This document shows positions 22,038 through 31,404 of a DNA stretch of 64,000 nt, in pieces (position 1 is the stretch's first letter; every line of letters begins with the position of its first letter). The notes under the pieces were generated by a model. That model worked only from the letters and a program-made list of their open reading frames with translations. It searched no databases and had not been told where the DNA came from. The stretch comes from Tetramitus jugosus. Lineage: Eukaryota > Heterolobosea > Eutetramitea > Acrasida > Vahlkampfiidae. A program made the position numbers and the translations under genes. The stretch spans positions 558,001 to 622,000 of the forward strand of contig OW569348.1 in NCBI GenBank assembly GCA_937625935.1, given 5' to 3'.

Positions 22038-22183
22038 GTCCTTCGCTTCGTTCGGCTCTTCTTATGGTCCACATTCCGTTACTAACTTCCCCTGGCCAAA
22101 CACTTGAGAAAGGTTTCATTTGCATTGGTTCGAAAAGGTTTTATGTAAATAACAAGAGGCTCATGCCGCCACACGGTTGTCTC

Positions 22184-23407
22184 TTATCTGACTCTTGGAG
22201 CAGGAGAAGGAGCCTTTCGTGTAATTTGGTTCAAATCCTGTGCAATCTCATCAGCAGACAACGAAAAGCTCTTTATGCTCAATTCATCGGGCAAAATTCT
22301 CTTCTTTGTGTACTTGTCCAATGCTGCATAACCAAACTTGACTTGCACGGTGTGAGTGTTGCTGGTATGGCTTCCGTTTTGACCACCATTCGTAGTGGCA
22401 GCAGCACCAGTGTCATCTCCCTTTCTCTTTCTCAATTTTCTAGTGGAGGCACCACCCACCACTCCTGCTGAAGCAGTCATGGGAGTCTTGTCCAATGATT
22501 CATAATCTAAGTAAGATTTAAGAATAAAAAATAACGTGTAAAGACAAAATATCGTGTGACAAGTATTGTTAGTTTCACAGACTGTGCCCTGAGCATGACC
22601 AGAAACGAATAATAATAATAATAATAATAGTACTTGGACAGACAAAAAGCTGGTCCTCCTACACTCAATGAAATGATTAGTAAACATACCGAATACATGT
22701 GCATCTGGAGCATTCTCTCCCTTGCTTTGCTTGTCCATCAACATGTTTAGCATACGTTCTCTGAATTGTGATACTTCATTCTATATATAATTATCATAAT
22801 GATTAATTATCATACATGATCATCAATAAGAACAATAACAAATTCAACAATAACAACTTCCATTACGTACCTCAAAATCATCATTTGCCTGTTTAATCTC
22901 CGCATCACAAATATTCCTCAGATTCTGTATTTGGATGTCTCTGTACTTTTCTGCTGCTTCTCTCTTTATTTCTCTCATCTTCTTCAATGATTCACACTTG
23001 ACCAAGAATTGTTCATGTGTATTGTTCATGAGTGATTCAATTTCATGAGCCAGTCTTGTCTTGAAGTTTTCTTTTGCTTGTTCCTCCTCGGTCAACAACA
23101 CTACTTTTCTCTTCTTATTGTTGTTATTTTCATTGTCTTCAGTTTTCTTCTTGTTGTTTTCATCTTCTTGTGCTTCTTGTGCTTCTTCGTCATGGTTGAG
23201 TGAAGCGAGACGAATTCTTTTTCTTGATTTAGTGTTTGTTGTTGCAGGTGTAGTCGTGGTAGTAGTGGTTGATGATGGTGTGTTGGTTTGATCATCATTG
23301 GCAGCATTGGTGGAGGTGGACTGTTGTTGTTCATCAGCAGCAGTGGTGGTTGCTGGTGCTGGTTGTAGAGTGTCACTGGTGGTGATTGGTTTCTCTTGAT
23401 CGCTCAT
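22184..23407 (-). CDS. Sds3/BRMS1-family subunit of the Sin3-HDAC corepressor
   Basis: Three exons, 23407-22871, 22780-22690 and 22506-22184, join in frame to give 316 residues. Introns have GTACGT/GTATGT donors and TATAG/TTAG acceptors. An N-terminal Thr/Ala/Asn-rich and acidic-basic stretch (~1-115) precedes a coiled coil with the family pattern: FKTRLAHEIESLMNNTHEQF, then AEKYRDIQIQNLRNI, which parallels LAEAWRDYQVECIE of Sds3. The C-terminus SLSADEIAQDLNQI parallels the LxxDEIxEDLxxI of SUDS3/BRMS1. The family holds the Rpd3/HDAC1 deacetylase complex together in the nucleus. A (TAA)n run lies in intron 2. Confidence 0.82.
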
Positions 23408-23505
23408 GTTTGTTAGTGTTTTGCTGGAAGTCGTGTGTTCTGTTTTTTTTTGCTGCCAAAAAAGTTTTTTGTTGTATGATTTTGGCGCGTGAGTGATCGC
23501 TGGGT

Positions 23506-26500
23506 TTATTCCAGATCGGTGTCTGTTAGATGGTGGCTGTGTTCGTCAGAAGCAGAAACGAGTATGTTGGAGCTTTGACAAACTTCTCGGCTCGTGCACA
23601 AGCTCTGTACTTTTTGCAACAATTCTAGCGGATTGAAATTGGTGTGTTGATTGGGCAATGAGTGGAAAGGGTTGTCAATCCACACTAGATTGCGACTACC
23701 AAACTCCAGTATGACACATCCAGTCTCGTGAATGAATCGCCGACTATATCTTTCGGGCATGTGCTCTGGGAAGAAGTTGTATGGACTGCGGCACAGTTTC
23801 TGTTTGATCACTGTTGCAGCTGCATCAGATGGGAGCGTTATGTTCACAAATGTTCGGAACGGATGGATATCCATTTCCTTGTGTGTGTAGGTGGAAAATC
23901 CATGATTAATGTCGCCTGATGATTCAACATGTCGTATGTACGTATCTGTGTCCACAGGTGTTTGAACAAGGACAAAGTTAAATCTGCTTGCTCTTCGAAT
24001 CAGTGTGTGCACATAGTCATTAATCAGCATTCCAGAGCAGACGAGCCATTGAATCTTGACACCAAATGTTTCAGATGGATGATAAGTTGGCTTGTAGTGC
24101 AAGTGGAACCACTCGTGACGATCTGTACTATCATCAGTTACGATTTTCTCCAGTCGAATATACTTGTTGGAAGGCTGCTCCTGGTCTAAATGATCCAGGG
24201 TGGTGACATCGACATCGAAGTTATTGTCATTGGATTTCGAGAGCTTGAAATTTCGATTAAAGAATGTTTCTTTAAACTTGTTGAATGCTTTGACTCGATT
24301 CTTGTACATGGCTTCTCTGTGCTGACTTGTTAGATTGGATGAGGACTCCGACCCTGTCAAACTAGATGGGTACATCGTGTCGTCAAAAGAGCTCGGCGAT
24401 GCACAGTTTTCAGAGGAAGGAGAGCATGGAGACGATGATAAAAGCTGCGAATTAATGGACTGTTGTGTACTCAAGGTCTGCATGATCGATGGACTCACAA
24501 AATATTTCATGTTACTCTGCGTGATGGGTATCAAGTGAAACTGGATCGACCTGTTGTGGAGATCGTTACCCATTGAAGGCTGAGAGCCACATATTAAATC
24601 ATCCAACTTATCCCAGTTGTACGCAACCTGAGAATAAAATCTAATGTTTCTATTCTCAAAATTGCCCACAGTCGAGTTCCACAATAAATATTTGTAACTG
24701 TACATGCTCTTGTTGTCAGATATACAATTGTCAGGGATTTCAACGGGTTTCACTTCGCTGCTGATGCTTGTTGATCGACTACGTGTCTTTTTCGTCTCTT
24801 TTGTGATATATCTATCGACTATGATAGATCCTGTACCCTCATGCTTGATTTGATGCAATTGATTTGCTGAACACAAGTAGACATTTGTTGAAGGAGTACT
24901 GGAATCATCTGCAACGTTCGTTGAAGATGCACTCGATGCATTCTGATGAGTATCTTTTTGTTCATCCAGTGTATTGTCATTCATGGGTGTAACCTTGAGT
25001 TGACGCACTCCTGACTGGTCGTTGATTGGTGTCGTATCGGGCACATATACTTGAAATCCTTCGTGGAGACGTTGTAGCACTAATTCTCTCAGCAGCATAT
25101 GGCTGTTGGTGTACTGCCCGCTCTGATCAACAATAGCCTTACTCCGAAGCTCGTAGTCATCACTATTCTTCAACAAACTTCCTGGCCAATAATCAGTCGT
25201 CAATGGCATACATGCTGGCTCTGTCAAGGACTGCCAATTAATTTTGGTTAGGAAATGTTTGATGTACTCTGCTTTCTGTGTTGGTCTAAGACCTGAACTA
25301 CTTGGGTGCAAGTGAGCCCATCTCCTTCTGTGAAATGTGTTCTTTTGATGTCTCTGTTGGAAGCTCGCTGGACCCTGCATAGCTTCAGACCGATCGATAT
25401 CAAACGGATTGAATAGAGAGTGCATGTACAATTGCTCCTTGGCTGACGAATCCTGTCGAGGATATCGGCCTCCTACAACGAGCTTGCTCTGATTGCTGTC
25501 TGACTCAGAAGTTATAGAGTTTCTCGTTCGAGGTGATGAGAGTCGTGGTGAAGTTGGAGTATCAGACAGGGAGAACACAGATTCGTCATGGTCTTCGAAA
25601 GCACTAGGTTTCATCTCCATATTGAGCGATTGAAAGCTGGGTAGTTTTGGCAGTTTCATATTGTGCATATTCATCAGCTGCTCTGACGGAATAGGCATCT
25701 TACATGTAGTGATAAATCGAGCTGGATTATGAGAGGCTAAATTGCCCAGATAAAAGGAAATGTTGATCCAGTCCGGAGATCTATAATAGTAATACTCACC
25801 ACTAGTAGTTGTGCTCTTTTTCACGTACTTCAATATTGGTACACTGTGCAATGGGGGCTGAGTCAAACAAATTAAATCTACACTCAAACCATGATCCATC
25901 AACCGCTTCGTCGTGATACGACCAAGAGCTGGATATAGATTATTAAACAGACCGACTCCCGGCGAAATAATAACAATCTCTTGGCCTGTTCTCGTCAAGT
26001 CTCGATTGGCATAATAAGTATCATATGCATTCAGCACTAAATTGATTGCCTCTAAGAAATTTCCATCTTGAGCAGATGAATTAGCGAGAGTCAATTGATT
26101 GGATGCGCTCACTTTCTGAATGGACGACGGATACGAAATAAATTCTCTCTTCAATCGCACAAGCATATCTTGCGGAGATAGATGCTGCGTATCATTCCAA
26201 TCGATCACCTTGTAAAAATCAATGTACTTCCGTCCGTCTTTCATCTGAATAATCGAGCTGTATTCATTGTTGTTGCCGTGCTTCTCGTCTTCTGTTTGCG
26301 TAGATTGTGTTGGTAGGGTTGTCCGATTGTCATGTGATGATACAAAATGCCTAGAAAAGAAGATCATGCACAACGAGTGATTCGTGTCCAGTCCTCTCCA
26401 CTTTTCAAAAATTTCCTTGACAAAACCGTTGACAGCCTTCTCAAAATACAAATTACCATCGTCATACTCGTGAACAGGTGTATACTCCCACATTTCCTTA

Positions 26501-27588
26501 CTCATTTGAAACAACCAGTACAAGATGGCTGATTTTGATCGGAATGTAATCTTTGTGTGCTCGTGAACAATAATACCAGTCGACACTTTTTGATTCTTTG
26601 TTTCACCATTGGGCATCCTTACCTTCCGTATCAACTCCTTTACCTGTGCATTAAAACCATTCCATTGAATACTCTTGCACGCAAACACACTCTTGTTGCT
26701 CAACCAGATAGAAAAGCGCCACATGTCACTCCGAGATATGAAATGATCTCGAACTGAAATCTCCACATAATCCAAGTAGGCTCTCTCCGGTTTCACACAA
26801 CGCACCAAAACTTCCTTTCGATTCTGAAGTCCAAACAAGTCTGCCACACTCTTCAGAACACTCAAGTACTGTACTCCACGCATCTGTTGTAGTGAGTCCA
26901 CCCGTACCATGAGTGGTTCAACATATGATTGTTCTGATTGTTGTTGTTGTTGTTGATGATGATGTGGTGGTTGTTGTGGTTGTGGTTGATGAGTAGTTGC
27001 ATTAGTGTTATTGTTCAGATTGGTGGTTGATATCGTTAATTGTGATGTCGTATTGTTGTTCGAAGATTGATGACTCGTATTCATAGTATTGATCGTGTTT
27101 TGATTGATTGTTGATTGAGGAGCAGCAGCTGTACTATGATGATTCGAATAATGACTAGCTATGGTAGTAGTGCTGGCATTGATCGCATAGGAGGAATGAT
27201 TACTGGTTGTTGTTGTTGTTGTTGTTGATTCTGAATCACTGGATAAATGATCATCTGATGATAAACTGACTGGAGTCGATGTTGTTGTTGGTGTCGATGC
27301 AGAGTGTGGTTGTGATGAGAGAGATGCTGATGTCGATGACAATGACGAAGAAGAAGAAGACGGCTTTGGTTGTGGAACAACAATCTCCAACACATCGCCG
27401 ATTTGAATCATAGGGAACACTTGTGTGTTGATCAGTACTTCATTCGTCGAAAAATCATCATTGTGAATGAAGAGCGTCACTTTTTTGAAGGAGAATTTGT
27501 TGGATCGTTGAAAAACATTGGATGATGACGTTGCAGGATTGTTGGAATATGCTGAAGCCTGCTTTCTCAGCAAATTTCGTTTGCTCAT
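23506..27588 (-). CDS. Iml1/DEPDC5-like GATOR1 subunit without an evident DEP domain
   Basis: 1360-residue single-exon protein. The N-terminal domain begins KKVTLFIHNDDFSTNEVLINTQVFPMIQIGD, the Iml1 signature; a Ser/Thr/Asn/Gln-rich insert follows (~75-220). The Iml1 core reads YLDYVEISVRDHFISRSDMW, and the Rossmann-like segment reads IISPGVGLFNNLYPALGRITTKRLMDHGLSVDLICL, which parallels the ITPGVG...DLVC motif of DEPDC5. The C-terminal domain includes EWFHLHYKPTYHPSETF and CVILEFGSRNLVWIDNPFHS. GATOR1 is the GAP complex for Rag GTPases that represses TORC1 at the lysosome under amino-acid shortage. Between SHEN-like and C-terminal parts I find only low-complexity sequence where other members have a DEP domain. 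Confidence 0.85.
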   Translation of the reverse strand: MSKRNLLRKQASAYSNNPATSSSNVFQRSNKFSFKKVTLFIHNDDFSTNEVLINTQVFPMIQIGDVLEIVVPQPKPSSSSSSLSSTSASLSSQPHSASTPTTTSTPVSLSSDDHLSSDSESTTTTTTTSNHSSYAINASTTTIASHYSNHHSTAAAPQSTINQNTINTMNTSHQSSNNNTTSQLTISTTNLNNNTNATTHQPQPQQPPHHHQQQQQQSEQSYVEPLMVRVDSLQQMRGVQYLSVLKSVADLFGLQNRKEVLVRCVKPERAYLDYVEISVRDHFISRSDMWRFSIWLSNKSVFACKSIQWNGFNAQVKELIRKVRMPNGETKNQKVSTGIIVHEHTKITFRSKSAILYWLFQMSKEMWEYTPVHEYDDGNLYFEKAVNGFVKEIFEKWRGLDTNHSLCMIFFSRHFVSSHDNRTTLPTQSTQTEDEKHGNNNEYSSIIQMKDGRKYIDFYKVIDWNDTQHLSPQDMLVRLKREFISYPSSIQKVSASNQLTLANSSAQDGNFLEAINLVLNAYDTYYANRDLTRTGQEIVIISPGVGLFNNLYPALGRITTKRLMDHGLSVDLICLTQPPLHSVPILKYVKKSTTTSGEYYYYRSPDWINISFYLGNLASHNPARFITTCKMPIPSEQLMNMHNMKLPKLPSFQSLNMEMKPSAFEDHDESVFSLSDTPTSPRLSSPRTRNSITSESDSNQSKLVVGGRYPRQDSSAKEQLYMHSLFNPFDIDRSEAMQGPASFQQRHQKNTFHRRRWAHLHPSSSGLRPTQKAEYIKHFLTKINWQSLTEPACMPLTTDYWPGSLLKNSDDYELRSKAIVDQSGQYTNSHMLLRELVLQRLHEGFQVYVPDTTPINDQSGVRQLKVTPMNDNTLDEQKDTHQNASSASSTNVADDSSTPSTNVYLCSANQLHQIKHEGTGSIIVDRYITKETKKTRSRSTSISSEVKPVEIPDNCISDNKSMYSYKYLLWNSTVGNFENRNIRFYSQVAYNWDKLDDLICGSQPSMGNDLHNRSIQFHLIPITQSNMKYFVSPSIMQTLSTQQSINSQLLSSSPCSPSSENCASPSSFDDTMYPSSLTGSESSSNLTSQHREAMYKNRVKAFNKFKETFFNRNFKLSKSNDNNFDVDVTTLDHLDQEQPSNKYIRLEKIVTDDSTDRHEWFHLHYKPTYHPSETFGVKIQWLVCSGMLINDYVHTLIRRASRFNFVLVQTPVDTDTYIRHVESSGDINHGFSTYTHKEMDIHPFRTFVNITLPSDAAATVIKQKLCRSPYNFFPEHMPERYSRRFIHETGCVILEFGSRNLVWIDNPFHSLPNQHTNFNPLELLQKVQSLCTSREVCQSSNILVSASDEHSHHLTDTDLE

Positions 27589-27767
27589 TCGTCGTGTGAG
27601 AGCAGATTGGTGTTGTTGTCACTAGGTTTTGTGTTTTGGTGTTGTTTTCGTGGAAATGGAATTGTCGGTATTTTTGATCATGTTTCCCCGAGAACCGTTC
27701 ACTAATTACTGTTTGAGATCAACACAAAGTCGACAAACAACCAGAAGAAAAGGAATCGTCCAACAAC

Positions 27768-29852
27768 ATGTCTTATGATACTGGAGTAGAGAATTTGGCC
27801 AAGGAGTTTTACAATGTTATCCAGAAGCCTTCAATCGTCGCTAAATTGCTTGTCCAGAATCCTAACATTCTCCTCTATCAAGATCCATACAAAGGAAATG
27901 CGTTGCAGGCAGCCTTAAGAACCACCGTAGCCAATGAGAGTAGTGCACTCACAATTTTGAACTATGCGGAATCTCATAGTATGATCAACTCGTACGAAGA
28001 TAACATTACTCTCTGTCCATTCTACCTGGCAATAATGAAGGGCTATTTCAATTGTCTGGCAATAATGGTCAACACAAAACAAGGCAAGTACATTATTGAT
28101 AGATATCCTTCCTTGGTATTAATCTCTGCGATCAACAACGGAAGTACCAAGATGATCTCCAAGGTGCTCCAGTTCCCTCAAGTTGCTCGAATTCTCAATG
28201 TTCCTTACAACAATGAAGGCGACACTTACTTGCACTTAACGGTGATGAGAAAGGAAGCAAATTTAGCTAAATCAAAAACCATTGACATTGTAAGAGCATT
28301 AATCAGGTATGTAGGGACAGTATTATCTTCTTGAATTCGTATCTTATGGTGACTCACATTGACTTGTTACAGCAATGGAGCGAATCCGACAATTGCCAAT
28401 AAACAAGGAAAACGACCTTCGTTATTGGCGAAGAATGAACAAGTATGGAACTATTTGAGAGAGTGTGAAGTGGAAATGGAGGAAGAATACAAGAGCTCTA
28501 TGAATGACACCATCCATGAATTAACGCAACAGAATGATTCGAGAGAATCCCTCATCTCTCGCCTAATGACAGAAAACAAAAGTAAAGAATTTTCTTTCTC
28601 TGAGAAAGTGAAAGAGGCAGAAGCGAACACTGAACTAGTAAGATTGCAACTTAACGAGGAGATTAAGGAGAGGGACGAAAAGATCGAACAACAAATTGTT
28701 GAGATTCTATCATTGCAGAAAGAAAAAGAGAACCTCTTAACTACTATACACTTGAAATCCGAACAACATATCACTAATATTCTCAATCTCCAACAACAAC
28801 ACAATGCCGAAAAAGAATTGATTCATAGGGAGTTGGAGACGATGGCAAAAGCACTATCAGAGCTCACAGCCGGTTTCCAACAGACAAAGACCAACATGAT
28901 AGGACTTCAGAATGAAGCCCTAAAGGGATTTCATACTCAACATATCACTCGTTTTAACAACTTGCAACAGAATTTACAAATTGTGCAGCAAAATCAAACT
29001 AGTTATGGGGAAAAGATGACAGAACTCAAAGATAATTTGTTTCACGTTCAACAGGACTACGATGATAAGATTAACGTTCTTAAGGAAACTACTGATAATA
29101 GTATTGTAATATTAAAGAAGGAAACCAAGACGAACCGCGAGGGTATTACTCAACTTCAACAAGATTTGGAAGGTGTTGTAAACACCATGGAGTTTAATCG
29201 CCAATCAAGTGAATTCAAAATCACTGAAACTAACAAAAAGTTTGACGGTGAGAGTGTTCGGATCAAGGAACATTTGACCTCTCACGACAATCAATTGATA
29301 TCTCATAGTGATCAGATTGGAACCTTATCAGGTGTAGTTGAAACCAATCGAAACCTGACAGAGCAAAGAATCGTCATTAACGAAGAGAGAATCGCCACTA
29401 ATTCGCTCGAGATTGAAAGCACAAACACAAGATTGGCAGATCACACAAAGAGACAGCAACAGGATAAGAAAAAGATCTTTGAAGAGATTGAAAAGGATAG
29501 AGATGTTCAACGTCAAACCAACACCCGGGTTGACCAATTGTTCGAAGACTCTTCTAAACACTCCAACGAGATTCTAGTGCTGAAGGACATTGGAGACAGA
29601 AGATACAAGGAACATTCAGAACAATTGAATGCTCTAGAGGAGACAACTGTGTCCATTAAGGATGATATCGTGAGTAACAAGAGGGAAGATAAGCGCAAGT
29701 TTGACACATTGTTCGAAAGAGTCGAAAATAGTGAATACTTTCAGAGTGAGAAGATTCATGAAGTAGTGATCGAGAAGATGTTGGAAGAGAAGAAGAGACA
29801 GCTGGAACAATTGGAACATTCACTATTGAGCAATCAGCACTTTAGTCAATAA
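27768..29852 (+). CDS. Ankyrin-repeat / long coiled-coil protein
   Basis: Two exons, 27768-28306 and 28373-29852, with a 66-nt intron, give 672 residues. Residues ~1-205 contain degenerate ankyrin repeats, clearest at GDTYLHLTV and VRALISNGANPTIANKQGKRP; the intron interrupts the last repeat, splitting a Ser codon. Residues ~240-665 are an almost continuous heptad coiled coil rich in Glu, Gln, Lys and Leu. No transmembrane segment. It is probably a structural or tethering protein; I cannot name an orthologue. The start is divergent from the Iml1-like gene with 179 nt between them. Confidence 0.85.
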
Positions 29853-29999
29853 AAATGGGTAATGTCGCTTCACCTCTCAAACAACAACCTGTTAATACAT
29901 CATCATTCAGCAAAGTCCATAATTTTTCCTGTGCACATCCTTTTCGTTTCAAATATATCATGTTGTGGTGTTGACAACTGACTCAGATCCACACATTAC

Positions 30000-30588
30000 T
30001 TATTGAGAGTTGTTGCCAGTCGATGCCACAAGAACGACTAGAATGTGAGTGGTGGTCATCGTAATCAAGTAGGTGACACCTTCGAATTTGATTTCCATTT
30101 TGTGGAACCGATTCGGAACAGCAGCCACAGCAGCTGAAGATTTGTTGTTGGGCGATACAGTCGACTCATTGTCCTGCAGTGATGACGATGGTGATGGAGA
30201 TCCATGTTGACTGTCCTCTTCAATCAAGGATGATGTTGATTGTTGTTTTTGGTGCTGTGATGATGATTGATGAGCATTGTTGTTCGATTCCAAAATACCT
30301 CTCACATCCTGCAACATGTAATAAATGTTTGTTGTGACGGATGGATTGTTCAATAATTGACCTGTGCTCGTGAGAACGTGACCTTCATAGTCCATGACAG
30401 CCACTCCCAATTGACCTGGAATGGTCTGAAGATCCTTGAATTGAGTGTCTTGTGCGTGTAGTGCCTGTGCTAAACTCTATATGTGTGATGACAGACAGTT
30501 GGTTAATTTGCTCACCTGGGTGTTTCAAACTAGAGAGAGGATATTCCAATGATTACTACTGGACAATAAATGATTTGGAACATACCAT
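30000..30588 (-). CDS. LAMTOR4-like Ragulator subunit with a start-codon-only first exon
   Basis: The coding sequence is interpreted as exon 1 = ATG alone (30588-30586) followed by GTATGT, and exon 2 = 30476-30000, giving 159 residues. Exon 2 opens SLAQALHAQDTQFKDLQTIPGQLGVAVMDYEGHVLTSTG, which parallels human LAMTOR4 around ...[21 protein letters not shown]. A ~55-residue Ser/Gln-rich insert precedes the final strands KMEIKFEGVTYLITMT and HILVVLVAS, typical of a roadblock fold. Ragulator anchors Rag GTPases on the lysosome for TORC1 activation. Without the ATG exon no in-frame ATG precedes the conserved part. A 14-nt candidate exon (TTTGAAACACCCAG) in the intron would introduce a stop. Confidence 0.72.
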
Positions 30589-30751
30589 TGTTCTCTTATG
30601 ATAGTTTGATTGTCTTGTTTGAATTTCGGAGAAAAAAAGCAATTGGAAATTTGTCAGCCGGCAAGACAAATCACAAATCAAAAACACCACACGACACCAA
30701 CGAACTGTGGCCACAGACAACTCACCAGCCAGCTGCGGTGCCAGTAGCTGC

Positions 30752-30766
30752 TTTTTTTTTTTTTTT
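30752..30766. repeat. 15-nt T homopolymer
   Basis: Uninterrupted run of 15 T on the plus strand, in the upstream region of the LAMTOR4-like gene. Confidence 0.9.
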
Positions 30767-30834
30767 AATTCAACCAATGGTTGCGCTGTTTATTCGTTGT
30801 TGATTCTCTTTACATTATGTAACTGTTTCGTTTA

Positions 30835-30853
30835 TGACGGCAGAATGCCGTCA
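30835..30853. repeat. Perfect inverted repeat, 8-bp arms
   Basis: TGACGGCA-gaa-TGCCGTCA. A perfect hairpin with a 3-nt loop, GC-rich relative to its surroundings. Confidence 0.85.
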
Positions 30854-30867
30854 CTGTTGCATTGTTT

Positions 30868-30896
30868 GTTGCTGGTGCTCGCAGAGCATCAGCAAC
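30868..30896. repeat. Inverted repeat, 13-bp arms with one mismatch
   Basis: GTTGCTGGTGCTC-gca-GAGCATCAGCAAC, 14 nt after the previous hairpin. The mismatch is a G-T wobble in one strand's RNA. It overlaps the predicted end of the decayed minus-strand ORF. Confidence 0.85.
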
Positions 30897-31280
30897 CAGC
30901 CATCTCCTTGGAGCTTGTGAAGAGGCGAAGCATCACCTCAATACATCTCCTCTTAGTATTATCCACGAACTGTTTCGCTTTCTTCTTGGCGATATCCTTC
31001 TTAATTCCATTTTTTTGAGCCCTTTGGCAACTTGTTTCGCTGCTTGCGTTTCCACACCTAACATACCTAACATGTATTGTTTCCCAGTCTTCCTTTGCTC
31101 GTTAGTTGTGCGCCTGCCGTTGCACCACTGTTGGTTATCAAACCATATGTCCACACATTGTGACTTATGCAGTCCCATTGAGCTCAGCTTCGCAGCAACC
31201 TCCTTTGCAAATTCTGGCCATCCTCGGTGCAAGTAGTTGCGATCAATGGGTCGAAATATGATATATCGGACTATCAACAT
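30889..31280 (-). pseudogene. Decayed or frameshifted ORF of unknown origin
   Basis: A minus-strand frame from the ATG at 31280 reads without stop for over 100 codons (RGWPEFAKEVAAKL, GVETQAAKQVAKGLKK) and looks protein-like in composition. At a run of seven A (plus-strand T at 31010-31016) the protein-like reading moves to another frame, which continues Lys-rich (KKDIAKKKAKQFVDNTKRR) to a TGA at 30889-30891. A one-base loss in the homopolymer would explain this, either as decay or as a sequencing error. No family was recognised. The frame starts three bases from the 5' end of tRNA-Pro on the other strand, so it has no room for a normal promoter. Confidence 0.4.
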
Positions 31281-31282
31281 AT

Positions 31283-31354
31283 GGGACAATGGTCTAGTGG
31301 TATGATTCTCGCTTTGGGTGCGAGAGGTCCGGAGTTCGATTCTCCGTTGTCCCC
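31283..31354 (+). tRNA. tRNA-Pro (anticodon TGG)
   Basis: Complete intronless tRNA. Acceptor arms GGGACAA and TTGTCCC pair perfectly. The A box region reads TGGTCTAGTGG. The anticodon stem CTCGC/GCGAG holds loop TTTGGGT, with anticodon TGG at 31315-31317. The T arm reads CGGAG-TTCGATT-CTCCG. Discriminator C at 31354. Confidence 0.97.
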
Positions 31355-31356
31355 TG

Positions 31357-31361
31357 TTTTT
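31357..31361 (+). terminator. Pol III terminator of tRNA-Pro
   Basis: TTTTT two bases after the mature tRNA-Pro end, a normal polymerase III termination signal. Confidence 0.75.
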
Positions 31362-31404
31362 GCATGGAGCTTCATTTTTGATTCGACAAGAAAACCTCTC
31401 AAAG

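Larger units (their letters stand above)
30589..31282. other. Intergenic islet between LAMTOR4-like gene and tRNA-Pro
   Basis: About 690 nt with a 15-T homopolymer (30752-30766), two adjacent hairpins (30835-30896) and a decayed minus-strand ORF (30889-31280), each listed separately. The part 30590-30750 probably carries the LAMTOR4-like promoter. Confidence 0.6.

Noticed and set aside
30522..30535. 14-nt micro-exon in the LAMTOR4-like intron
   Set aside because: Flanked by AG and GT, but inclusion creates a stop (TAG) in exon 2.
30862..31236. 124-codon plus frame opposite the decayed ORF
   Set aside because: Cys/Leu/Pro composition typical of antisense frames; the minus reading looks more protein-like.
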